Positions 1 through 6,970 of a DNA stretch of 21,635 nucleotides are shown here, piece after piece. The translations under genes and the position numbers were made by a program. How positions within the stretch are numbered: position 1 is the first letter of the stretch; each line of letters opens with the position of its first letter. The notes beneath the pieces were generated by a model, which was not told where the DNA came from, made no database searches, and saw only the letters and a program-made list of their open reading frames with translations. The stretch spans positions 1-21,635 of the forward strand of contig JAAYHO010000216.1 in NCBI GenBank assembly GCA_012735335.1. Reading direction: 5' to 3'. This DNA is from Gammaproteobacteria bacterium. GTDB lineage: Bacteria > Pseudomonadota > Gammaproteobacteria > Pseudomonadales > Pseudomonadaceae.

Positions 1-1612
1 CCGCATAGTTGCGGCTGCCCTTGACGTCCCGCTGGGATGAGTGGAAGTAGATATGCTGCTCCGAGCCGGGGGACAGGGTCTGCGGCAGGGTGGTGAGGAT
101 CATGTCGTAATCGAACTGATCCAGCCGGGCTTTGTACTGGGCGCGATCCACGGTGCGGATGCGCAGGTCGATGCCCAGTCGGGCCAGATTGGTACGCCAT
201 GGCAGCAGGATGCGCTCCAGGCTCGGGTTGACCAGCAATACCTCGAAAATCAGTGGGCGGCCCTGGCTGTTCTGCAGACGTCCGTTGTTCAGCGTCCAGC
301 CCGCCTGATTGAACAGAGCTACCGCACGGCGCAGGGTTTCCCGGGGGATACCACGGCCATCGGTGGTCGGCAGGCTGAAGGGCTGCAGGAACAGCTCCGG
401 CGGCAACTGCTCGCGGAATGGCTCCAGGTAGAGGAACTCCTGTCCGGCGGGCAGACCGGTGGCGCTGAACGGGCTGTTGGGGAAGTAGCTGAGCGAGCGC
501 TGGTAGGCGTCGTAGAACAGCACCCGGTTCGACCATTCGAAGTCGAACAGCATGCCCAGCGCTTCGCGTACCCGGCGATCATCGAAGGGGCTGCGGCGGG
601 TATTGAAGAACAGCCCCTGGGTGGATGAGGGAATCTGGTGCTCGATGGCGCGCTTGAGTACCGCCCCCGAGTGCACCGCCGGGAAGTCATAGGCATTGGC
701 CCAGTTGCTGGCCTTGTGGTCCAGGTAGATATCGAATTCCCCGGCCTTGAACGCTTCGAAGGCGACGTTGTTGTCCCGGTAGAACTCCACTTCCATGCGG
801 TCGAAGTTGTACTTGCCGCGGTTGATCGGCAGGTCCCGACCCCAGTAATCCTTGACCCGCTCGAATACCAGCCGCCGTCCTGGTGATACCTGGGTGATGC
901 GGTAGGGGCCGCTGTTCAGCGCGGGCTCGAAGGTGGTGTCAGCAAAATCGCGCTCGCGCCAGTAGTGCTCCGGCAGCACCGGCAGCTCGCCCAGGCGCAG
1001 GATCAGCAGCGGATTGTCAGCGGTCTTGAAGATGAAGCGGATGCGGTGGGTGCCGAGCAGATCGTAGCGCGCCACCTCCTGCAGCATGGCCCGGTAGTTG
1101 GGGTGGCCCTGTTCGCTGAGCAGGCGGAAGCTGAAGGCCACGTCGTGGGCGGTGATGGCCCGCCCGTCGTGGAAGCGGGCCTCCGGGCGCAGGTTGAACA
1201 CCACCCAGCTGCGGTCATCGGAAAATTCCAGGCTTTCGGCTATCAGTCCATAGGCCGAATAGGGTTCGTCCCCGGAGGGATCATAAACCCCGCTGCCGAC
1301 CATCAGCGGCTCGTTCAGCTCGTTGATGCCGTACTGATAGAAGTTGCCGGTGATGATCGGGCTGCTGCCCTTGAGGGTGTAGGGGTTGAGCGTATCGAAG
1401 GTGCCGCTGCCCATGATGCGCAGGGTGCCGCCCTTGGGCGCATCGGGGCGCACATAGTCCAGGTGCTGGAAGTCCTTCGGGTATTTCGGCTGACCGAACA
1501 CCGAGTAGCCGTGCTGGTGATAGATGGCGGCGCTCGTGCTGGTGGAGAGCGTCAGCATCAGCAACAGGATCAGCAGGTGCAGCGGTGCGGTCATGGAGTG
1601 TCGTATAAGCAT
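1..1612 (-). CDS. Extracellular solute-binding protein family 5 (YejA/NppA-like peptide-binding protein), C-terminus cut off
   Basis: This is a periplasmic binding protein for an oligopeptide-type ABC importer. About 537 codons are visible without a stop, and the C-terminus lies beyond the window start; relatives are about 600 residues, so most of the protein is here. Translation from the ATG at 1612 gives a basic N-terminus (MLIRHSM), a leucine-rich hydrophobic stretch (residues 9-22) and an alanine-containing cleavage region near residues 26-29, a Sec signal peptide. The mature part opens with HGYSVFG, then DAPKGGTLR and FDTLNPYTLKG, typical of the YejA subgroup, and later LRPEARFHDG and LNSGPYRI, typical of SBP family 5. 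An AGG precedes ATG 1612, while ATG 1594 has no visible ribosome site. YejA/NppA homologues are linked to uptake of microcin C or peptidyl-nucleoside antibiotics; the substrate here is not deducible. The transporter subunits would lie outside the window. Confidence 0.85.
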   Translation of the reverse strand, partial: MLIRHSMTAPLHLLILLLMLTLSTSTSAAIYHQHGYSVFGQPKYPKDFQHLDYVRPDAPKGGTLRIMGSGTFDTLNPYTLKGSSPIITGNFYQYGINELNEPLMVGSGVYDPSGDEPYSAYGLIAESLEFSDDRSWVVFNLRPEARFHDGRAITAHDVAFSFRLLSEQGHPNYRAMLQEVARYDLLGTHRIRFIFKTADNPLLILRLGELPVLPEHYWRERDFADTTFEPALNSGPYRITQVSPGRRLVFERVKDYWGRDLPINRGKYNFDRMEVEFYRDNNVAFEAFKAGEFDIYLDHKASNWANAYDFPAVHSGAVLKRAIEHQIPSSTQGLFFNTRRSPFDDRRVREALGMLFDFEWSNRVLFYDAYQRSLSYFPNSPFSATGLPAGQEFLYLEPFREQLPPELFLQPFSLPTTDGRGIPRETLRRAVALFNQAGWTLNNGRLQNSQGRPLIFEVLLVNPSLERILLPWRTNLARLGIDLRIRTVDRAQYKARLDQFDYDMILTTLPQTLSPGSEQHIYFHSSQRDVKGSRNYA

Positions 1613-1640
1613 GGGGTGCCTGTACGCTACCATTGTGCGC

Positions 1641-1689
1641 TGACAAGCGAAAGCGGGCGGTGTGCCAGTAGCTGGCCCCGTGCGCCCGC
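1641..1689 (-). terminator. Possible terminator or structured spacer downstream of mltD
   Basis: In the 86-bp gap after the mltD stop, the arms GCGGGCG (1653-1659) and CGCCCGC (1683-1689) are perfect inverted repeats, with an inner GCCAG/CTGGC hairpin between them. On the minus strand the stem is followed by TTTCGCTTGT, so the U-tract is short. It could weaken readthrough from mltD into the binding-protein gene. Confidence 0.35.
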
Positions 1690-1698
1690 GTCGACAGT

Positions 1699-3048
1699 TC
1701 AGGGTGTCTGCAGGGTCAGTTGCTGACCCGGCTGGAGCAGGGTGTCCACACCGTTCCAGGCCTTCAGCTGTCTGACCTGCACATTGAAGCGCCGGGCAAT
1801 GCTGTACAGCGAGTCACCGGACTGCACTGTATAGGTACGCTGCCGGGTTGCACTCTGGCTGTCAGCCAGCAGTGTGCCGCCCGCCTGGGGGACTATCAGT
1901 TTCTGCCCGACGTTGATCAGATTGCCGTTCAGGTTGTTGGCCTGGCGCAGGGCCGCGACACTGGAGTTGTGCTGCCGGGCGATCTGCGACAGGTTATCGC
2001 CGCGCCGCACGGTGTAATGGGCAAAGGGCACCCGCTCATTGTCCGGCAGTCTGGCCAGGGCGGCACTGAACTGCTCGGCCTGCTCGACCGGTATCAGCAG
2101 CTGATAGGGTTCACTGGGGGTGGCTACCCGGTGCTTGAACGCCGGGTTCAGGTAGCGCATTTCATCGGCGGTGGTGCCGGCCAGCTCTGCGGCCTTGAGC
2201 AGATCCAGCGGTCGCTTGATGGTGATCTGGGCAAAATAGGGCTGATCATGCAGTTCCGGCAGGGCCATGCCGTACTGTTCGGGCGTGCTGACAATCTGCG
2301 CCAGTGCCAGCAGGCGGGGTACGTAGTTCATGGTCTCGCCAGGCAGCTGCAGGTTCCAGTAATCGGCGGGCAGGCCCAACTGCTGATTGCGCTTGACCGC
2401 GCGACCGACACAGCCCTCGCCACAGTTATAGGCGGCGACCGCGAGCAGCCAGTCGCCATCGAACATGTCGCTGAGCTTGCTCAGGTAATCCAGGGCGGCG
2501 CTGGTGGAGGCGGTGATGTCCCGGCGGCCGTCATACAGATCATCCTGACGCAGGGAAAACACCCGGCCGGTGGAGGGGATGAATTGCCAGATGCCGGCGG
2601 CCTGTGAGCGGGAGTAGACCAAGGGGTTGTAGCCGCTTTCGACAAAGGGCAGCAGCGCCAGTTCCAGAGGCATGTCGCGCTTGTCCAGCTCCTCGACCAC
2701 ATAATGCAGATAACGCTGGGCCCGCTCGGAGGTGATCTCGAAATAGCGTGGCTGGGAGGCATAGTGCAGGCGCTGCTGGTCAACGCGCGGGCTGTCCTGC
2801 AGCGTCGGCTCAAGCAGGAAGCCGCTGCGGATACGGGTCCACAGCGTATGCGGCTCATCCTGTTTCAGCGGCGAGCGCCATTGCACGGTCCGGTTGGCGC
2901 GGTGTTGTGCGGTGGCGCTTTTGGGGGTGGTTTCGATGCGGTGAGAGGAGGCGCGATCAGCGTGGTTGGCGGTGGTCTGGCATCCAGCCAGAATTACCAG
3001 CCACAGCACCAGGAGTCCATTTCTGACGAGGTGAGGCATAACAGTCAT
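1699..3048 (-). CDS. mltD: Membrane-bound lytic murein transglycosylase D
   Basis: MltD cleaves peptidoglycan glycan strands to 1,6-anhydromuropeptides at the inner face of the outer membrane. The 449-residue product matches the family length (E. coli about 452). It starts with a lipoprotein signal peptide and lipobox LAGC, the lipidated Cys being residue 23; the following residue is Gln, not Asp, which fits outer-membrane sorting. The SLT domain contains ALLPFVESGYNP, with the catalytic Glu at 137, then AAGIWQFIPSTGR and AVAAYNCGEG. Two LysM peptidoglycan-binding modules follow at about residues 344-387 (HYTVRRGDNL) and 405-447 (TYTVQSGDSL). The ATG at 3048 is preceded by a GGATGG-like site; the Met at codon 4 is a possible alternative. 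It lies downstream of gloB in the same direction, as in E. coli, with its own candidate promoter at 3074-3102. Confidence 0.95.
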   Translation of the reverse strand: MTVMPHLVRNGLLVLWLVILAGCQTTANHADRASSHRIETTPKSATAQHRANRTVQWRSPLKQDEPHTLWTRIRSGFLLEPTLQDSPRVDQQRLHYASQPRYFEITSERAQRYLHYVVEELDKRDMPLELALLPFVESGYNPLVYSRSQAAGIWQFIPSTGRVFSLRQDDLYDGRRDITASTSAALDYLSKLSDMFDGDWLLAVAAYNCGEGCVGRAVKRNQQLGLPADYWNLQLPGETMNYVPRLLALAQIVSTPEQYGMALPELHDQPYFAQITIKRPLDLLKAAELAGTTADEMRYLNPAFKHRVATPSEPYQLLIPVEQAEQFSAALARLPDNERVPFAHYTVRRGDNLSQIARQHNSSVAALRQANNLNGNLINVGQKLIVPQAGGTLLADSQSATRQRTYTVQSGDSLYSIARRFNVQVRQLKAWNGVDTLLQPGQQLTLQTP

Positions 3049-3073
3049 GGGGCCATCCAGTAAAATTTGCCCG

Positions 3074-3102
3074 ATTCTAGGGAGTCACTTCCCCAGGGTC
3101 AA
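3074..3102 (-). promoter_or_regulatory. Candidate sigma-70 promoter for mltD
   Basis: On the minus strand TTGACC (3102-3097) and TAGAAT (3079-3074) are separated by exactly 17 nt. Each hexamer matches the consensus at 5 of 6 positions. The start of transcription would fall near 3067, about 20 nt before the mltD ATG. Confidence 0.55.
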
Positions 3103-3147
3103 CCAGACCTGCCGAGGTATGCTGTCGCACCGGCACGCCCCTGCGCT

Positions 3148-3178
3148 GACAGCCTTGCAGGCTGCGGGTCTGGCTGTC
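3148..3178. repeat. Inverted repeat in the gloB-mltD intergenic region
   Basis: GACAGCC (3148-3154) and GGCTGTC (3172-3178) are perfect 7-bp inverted arms. A competing smaller hairpin CAGCC-TTGCA-GGCTG sits at 3150-3164. It lies just downstream of the gloB stop, so it could act in gloB transcript termination, but no T-tract follows on the minus strand. Confidence 0.3.
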
Positions 3179-3191
3179 TGATCCTACTATG

Positions 3192-3971
3192 TCAGAATGT
3201 GTCTTTCCAGCCGCGAATGACCTGAAATGTCTCGGCACCGGGTGTAACCGGAGCTCCTGCCTGCTGGCTGGCGGCGGCAACCACCGCCGGATGCTCGCAG
3301 CGCAGGAAGGGGTTGGTGCGCTTTTCCAGGGCCAGGGTGGTCGGCAGGGTGATCTGGCCACCGCTGCGCAGATCCTCCACTACCTCCAGGCGCACGCGGA
3401 TATCCGCATTGTCCGGCTCCACGGCCTGGGCAAAACGCAGGTTGGCCAGAGTGTATTCGTGGGTGCAATAGATGCTGGTGTCGTCCGGCAGTTGGGCCAG
3501 GCGCTGCAATGAGGCATGCATCTGTTCTGCGCTGCCCTCGAACAGCCGACCGCAGCCACCGGCAAACAGGGTGTCGCCACTGAGCAGCCAGGGCTCGGTT
3601 GGGTGATTGCAGAAGTAGGCGATATGATCCAGGGTGTGACCGGGTACCGCCAGCACTTCCAGCTGCTGACCACCCAGGTGCAGTTGATAGCCGTCCAGCA
3701 AGGGGCGATCGATACCCTGGATGGCGCTGTTGTCCGGCCCCCATACCTTGCAGCCGGTGGCCGCCTTGAGTGTGAGGACGCCGCCGGTATGGTCACGGTG
3801 ATGGTGGGTGAGCAGAATGGTGTTGAGCTGGTATTCTGGATGACGACTCAGCCAGGTGATGACCGGCTTGGCATCGCCGGGATCGACGGCGGCCACCTGC
3901 AGGTTGGTCTCATCCAACAGCAGCCAGATGTAATTGTCCTGAAAAGCGCGCAGCGCGATGAAAGTGGGCAT
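3192..3971 (-). CDS. gloB: Hydroxyacylglutathione hydrolase (glyoxalase II)
   Basis: GloB hydrolyses S-D-lactoylglutathione to D-lactate and glutathione, the second step of cytosolic methylglyoxal detoxification. From the ATG at 3971 the protein is 259 residues, the usual size. It is a metallo-beta-lactamase fold enzyme: the N-terminal ALRAFQDNYIWLL is typical, the dinuclear metal site THHHRDHTGG is intact, and further ligands appear in GHTLDHIAY, SGDTLFAGGCGR and CTHEYT. The C-terminal substrate-binding domain carries KRTNPFLRC. I prefer ATG 3971 to the in-frame ATG at 3992 because AGGAAG lies 10 nt before it, the upstream one has no ribosome site, and homologues begin near here. It is divergent from the yafS-like gene, the same arrangement as in E. 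coli. Confidence 0.95.
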   Translation of the reverse strand: MPTFIALRAFQDNYIWLLLDETNLQVAAVDPGDAKPVITWLSRHPEYQLNTILLTHHHRDHTGGVLTLKAATGCKVWGPDNSAIQGIDRPLLDGYQLHLGGQQLEVLAVPGHTLDHIAYFCNHPTEPWLLSGDTLFAGGCGRLFEGSAEQMHASLQRLAQLPDDTSIYCTHEYTLANLRFAQAVEPDNADIRVRLEVVEDLRSGGQITLPTTLALEKRTNPFLRCEHPAVVAAASQQAGAPVTPGAETFQVIRGWKDTF

Positions 3972-4007
3972 GGCAATCTGACTTCCTGGCATTGATGTTC
4001 AAGCTAT

Positions 4008-4036
4008 CTTATAAGAGGTTGGCGTGAACTGGCCAA
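4008..4036 (-). promoter_or_regulatory. Candidate sigma-70 promoter for gloB with overlapping inverted repeat
   Basis: On the minus strand TTGGCC (4036-4031) and TATAAG (4013-4008) are 17 nt apart, placing transcription start near 4001 and giving gloB a leader of about 30 nt. The -10 lies within CTTATAAG (4008-4015), a palindrome, so the same bases also read TATAAG on the plus strand towards yafS. An 8-bp inverted repeat (4016-4023/4032-4039) overlaps the -35 and spacer. Confidence 0.5.
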
Positions 4037-4039
4037 CCT
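4016..4039. repeat. 8-bp inverted repeat abutting the yafS ribosome-binding site
   Basis: AGGTTGGC (4016-4023) and GCCAACCT (4032-4039) are perfect inverted arms around the 8-nt loop GTGAACTG. The right arm ends one base before the GGAGG (4040-4044) of the yafS-like gene. It could be an operator or an mRNA hairpin at the translation start. Confidence 0.5.
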
Positions 4040-4048
4040 GGAGGCTCC

Positions 4049-4822
4049 ATGGAGATTCCCGAACTGTCCCGCTCCATCAGTCACGAGGACCTGCTCAAGC
4101 TGCTGTGCGTTGCCCGCCAGTGGTTACACAGCCCCTCCGGGCAGATGCTGCTGGAAAGCCAGCGCACCATCCTGCAGCAGCAACTGGAGAGCTGCTTCGG
4201 CCAGCATCTGGTGCAATACGGATTGCTGCCCGAGTTGCTGGATCAGCAGCGTTCGGTACTGCGCAACCACTGGCGGCTGGAACCGCAGGCCGGACAGGGC
4301 GGGCTGCCGGTGGATGAAACCAGTTGGCCCTTTGCCCCCCATTCGCTGGATGTGGTGCTGCTGCACCATGGTCTGGACTTCTGTCTTTCCCCGCGCAGTC
4401 TGCTGCGTGAAGCCAGCCAGGCAGTACGTGCCGGTGGTCATCTGCTGATCTTCGGTTTCAACCCCTGGAGCTGCTGGGGTATCAACCACTTCGTCTGTCG
4501 CGACTGGTTCAGCGAGGCTGGATTCATCAGTCCGGCCAGGCTCACCGACTGGCTGGAACTGCTCGGTTTTGCGGTGGAGAAAAGAGTCGATGGGTGTTAT
4601 CGTCCGCCGCTTGAATCAGCCGTCTGGCTGCAGCGCTGTCGGTTCTTCGATAGCTGGGGCGAGCGGCACCAGCTACCCGGCGGCGGCTTCTACTTTCTGC
4701 GCGCCCGCCGTCAGGCGTTGGGCGCCATACCGCGCCGTCAGCGAGGCATGGCCTTCCCCGCATTGGGAGTTCCGTCGTTGGTAGCAGGTAATCGGCGGGC
4801 GCATAAACGGGATGAACCATGA
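4049..4822 (+). CDS. yafS: YafS-like class I SAM-dependent methyltransferase-fold protein
   Basis: This 257-residue protein has an unknown substrate. The region [13 protein letters not shown] (residues 99-111), then [23 protein letters not shown] (118-140), is the second half of a Methyltransf_11-type domain: strand 4, the helix with LLREA, and strand 5 with the GFNPxSxxG signature shared with E. coli YafS. The usual N-terminal glycine-rich loop (DxGxGxG) is not recognisable; residues 1-98 are a helical, Gln/Leu-rich stretch. SAM binding is therefore inferred from fold similarity only. The C-terminus is basic ([13 protein letters not shown]). The start is set by GGAGG at 4040-4044. The stop overlaps the rnhA ATG (ATGA), so the two are probably translationally coupled. 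Conserved linkage gloB/yafS/rnhA/dnaQ supports orthology. Confidence 0.8.
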   Translation: MEIPELSRSISHEDLLKLLCVARQWLHSPSGQMLLESQRTILQQQLESCFGQHLVQYGLLPELLDQQRSVLRNHWRLEPQAGQGGLPVDETSWPFAPHSLDVVLLHHGLDFCLSPRSLLREASQAVRAGGHLLIFGFNPWSCWGINHFVCRDWFSEAGFISPARLTDWLELLGFAVEKRVDGCYRPPLESAVWLQRCRFFDSWGERHQLPGGGFYFLRARRQALGAIPRRQRGMAFPALGVPSLVAGNRRAHKRDEP

Positions 4823-5283
4823 ATCATGTGATCGAGATATTTACCGACGGTGCCTGCAAGGGCAATCCCGGCCCGGGCGGCTGGGGCGTATTGTTGCGTC
4901 TGGGCGAGCATCAGAAGACCCTGTTCGGCGGTGAACCGCAGACCACCAATAACCGTATGGAACTGATGGCGGCGATCCAGGGGCTGCAGGCCTTGAAGAA
5001 GGCTCCGGCCCGGGTGCTGCTGACCACAGACTCGCAGTACGTGATGAAGGGCATCCGCGAATGGCTGCCCAACTGGAAAAAGCGCGACTGGAAGACCGCC
5101 AGTCGTCAACCGGTCAAGAACGCCGACCTGTGGCGCGCGCTGGACGAACTGGTCAGCCAGCACCATGTTGAATGGCGCTGGGTAAAGGGCCACAGCGGTC
5201 ATCCGGAGAACGAGCTGGCTGATGAGTTGGCCAACCGCGGGGTGGAGTTGGTGATGAACAAGGGGAGGGCACTGAATGCGTGA
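4819..5283 (+). CDS. rnhA: Ribonuclease HI
   Basis: RNase HI cuts the RNA strand of RNA-DNA hybrids, helping to remove primers and R-loops. The product is 154 residues, the normal length (E. coli 155). All catalytic residues are visible: Asp10 in [17 protein letters not shown], Glu48 in NNRMELMA, Asp71 in TTDSQYV, and His125 and Asp135 in [17 protein letters not shown]. The basic handle region with its tryptophans ([12 protein letters not shown]) is present. It overlaps the upstream gene by 4 bp and the downstream dnaQ by 8 bp, which indicates one tightly packed transcript. In E. coli rnhA and dnaQ are divergent, whereas here they are co-directional. Confidence 0.97.
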   Translation: MNHVIEIFTDGACKGNPGPGGWGVLLRLGEHQKTLFGGEPQTTNNRMELMAAIQGLQALKKAPARVLLTTDSQYVMKGIREWLPNWKKRDWKTASRQPVKNADLWRALDELVSQHHVEWRWVKGHSGHPENELADELANRGVELVMNKGRALNA

Positions 5284-5998
5284 AGTGGTGCTGGATACCG
5301 AAACCACGGGTATCGAGGTGCGTGAAGGGCATCGCATCATAGAGATCGGTTGTGTCGAAGTGCTGGACCGGCGCCTGACCGGGCGACACTTTCACGTCTA
5401 TATCAATCCCCAGCGGGAGGTAGAGGAAGGGGCCTTCCAGGTTCACGGCATTTCCGATGAATTCCTCGCCGACAAACCGCTGTTCGCCGAGGTGGCGGAC
5501 GACTTCATGCAGTTCGTCGCCGGGGCGCAACTGGTCATCCATAACGCGCCCTTTGACGTCGGCTTCATCGATGCCGAGCTGCAACGTCTGGGCCGCCACG
5601 GTTGCGTAGCCGACCACTGCACGGTGCTGGATACCCTGGCCCTGGCCCGCGGCCGTCACCCCGGTCAGCGCAACAGCCTGGATGCGCTGTGCAAACGCTA
5701 CGGGGTAGACAACTCCCAGCGCGATCTGCACGGCGCGCTGCTGGACGCGGAGATTCTGGCCGACCTGTACCTGATCATGACCGGCGGTCAGACCGCGCTC
5801 ATGCTTTCCGGGCAGGGCGGTGGTGATACGGTCAGCGAACAGCTGGGTGCCATCCGGCGGCTGGATCCGAACCGCCCGGCGCTGCCGGTGCTGACCGCCA
5901 GCGCTGAAGAGTTGGCGGCACATAATGAGCGCCTGGCCGCCATCGAAAAAGCCGCCGGTTTTGCCCTGTGGGCGCAACAGGAGTCGATCGAGGCGTGA
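5276..5998 (+). CDS. dnaQ: DNA polymerase III epsilon subunit (3'-5' proofreading exonuclease)
   Basis: DnaQ is the proofreading exonuclease of the replicative polymerase core. The 240-residue product matches the family (about 243). The DEDDh active site is complete: Asp7 and Glu9 in [10 protein letters not shown] (Exo I), Asp94 in [11 protein letters not shown] (Exo II), and His152 and Asp157 in [12 protein letters not shown] (Exo III). The C-terminal segment after residue 180 is the flexible tail that contacts the clamp and the alpha subunit; it ends [12 protein letters not shown]. The ATG lies inside the end of rnhA (8-bp overlap), and the GGGGAGGGCA-like stretch before it (about 5259-5270) serves as the ribosome site. 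Confidence 0.96.
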   Translation: MREVVLDTETTGIEVREGHRIIEIGCVEVLDRRLTGRHFHVYINPQREVEEGAFQVHGISDEFLADKPLFAEVADDFMQFVAGAQLVIHNAPFDVGFIDAELQRLGRHGCVADHCTVLDTLALARGRHPGQRNSLDALCKRYGVDNSQRDLHGALLDAEILADLYLIMTGGQTALMLSGQGGGDTVSEQLGAIRRLDPNRPALPVLTASAEELAAHNERLAAIEKAAGFALWAQQESIEA

Positions 5999-6117
5999 AA
6001 CTGCGGCCTTCGCCACAGATATGACGCGTCGATAGCAGCAGATGTATGCCCTGAATGGGCTGGCTTGATATAGTGCCTGGCTTGACCACAACGCAGTTTG
6101 TCATGGAGTTGTTACGC

Positions 6118-6930
6118 ATGCATGAGTACCAATCACTGAAGGTGGAGCAGCAGGGAGCCATCGCCCATGTGCTGATCAATCGTCCGTCCAAGGCCAATGC
6201 CATGGATGAGGCGTTCTGGACCGAGATGGTCGAGGTGTTCGACTGGGTTGATCAGACCGACAGTGTCCGCGTGGCGGTCATCTCCGGGGCCGGTAACAAC
6301 TTCTCCGCAGGGATTGACCTGAAGATGCTGGCCCAGGCCGCCGGTAGCATGGTCAAGGATATCGGCCGCAATGCCGAGCGCATCCGGCGCAACATTCTTC
6401 AGCTGCAGGCTGCCTTCAATGCCATTGATGAGTGTCGCAAACCGGTAATCGCTGCCATTCATGGTTATTGCATCGGCGGGGCGATTGACCTGATCTCCGC
6501 CTGCGACATGCGCTATGCTACGACAGACGCACATTTTTCCATCAAGGAAATCGACATGGGAATGGCCGCGGATGTCGGTACCCTGCAGCGATTGCCGCGT
6601 CTTATCGGCGATGGCATCATGCGTGAACTGGCCTATACCGGTCGCCCGGTTTATGGTGACGAGGCCGCACGTATCGGACTGGTCAATCAGGTGTATGCCG
6701 ATCATGCCGCGCTGCTGCAAGGAGTAATGGACATTGCCGGGCAGATTGCTGCAAAGTCACCTCTGGCCATTCGCGGCACCAAGGAAATGATTCGCTACAG
6801 CCGAGATCACAGCGTGGCGGATGGACTGAACTACATAGCCACCTGGAATGCAGCCATGCTGCAGTCGGAAGATCTCAAACTGGCCGTTGCTGCACACATG
6901 AGCAAAAGACCAGCCGAGTTCGCCGACTGA
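6118..6930 (+). CDS. Crotonase-family protein, delta(3,5)-delta(2,4)-dienoyl-CoA isomerase type
   Basis: This is a 270-residue enoyl-CoA hydratase/isomerase fold protein. The oxyanion-hole segments are GNNFSAGIDL and HGYCIGGAIDL. Three acidic residues that are catalytic in mammalian ECH1 dienoyl-CoA isomerase are conserved: Asp124 (GGAIDL), Glu144 (SIKEIDMG) and Asp152 (MAADVG). The C-terminal YSRDHSVADGLNYIATWNAA also closely resembles ECH1. I therefore favour an isomerase that moves double bonds during beta-oxidation of unsaturated fatty acids over a plain enoyl-CoA hydratase. ATG 6118 is chosen because GGAG (6105-6108) lies 9 nt upstream and the family begins here; an in-frame ATG at 6055 would add 21 poorly conserved residues. 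It stands 119 bp after dnaQ and 40 bp before fimL. P. aeruginosa PA1821 is the likely orthologue. Confidence 0.88.
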   Translation: MHEYQSLKVEQQGAIAHVLINRPSKANAMDEAFWTEMVEVFDWVDQTDSVRVAVISGAGNNFSAGIDLKMLAQAAGSMVKDIGRNAERIRRNILQLQAAFNAIDECRKPVIAAIHGYCIGGAIDLISACDMRYATTDAHFSIKEIDMGMAADVGTLQRLPRLIGDGIMRELAYTGRPVYGDEAARIGLVNQVYADHAALLQGVMDIAGQIAAKSPLAIRGTKEMIRYSRDHSVADGLNYIATWNAAMLQSEDLKLAVAAHMSKRPAEFAD

Positions 6931-6970
6931 GCGTGGCAATCTGATTGCAGGGACGAAGGAGACTGAAGCG

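Noticed and set aside
5153..6091. Long antisense open frame over dnaQ, minus strand
   Set aside because: It lies opposite a complete DnaQ with all active-site residues, its translation shows no family motif, and long antisense frames are expected in G+C-rich DNA.
6069..6109. Promoter for the crotonase gene (TATAGT, TTGACC)
   Set aside because: Both hexamers occur but in the wrong order or spacing, so no consistent -35/-10 pair can be made.
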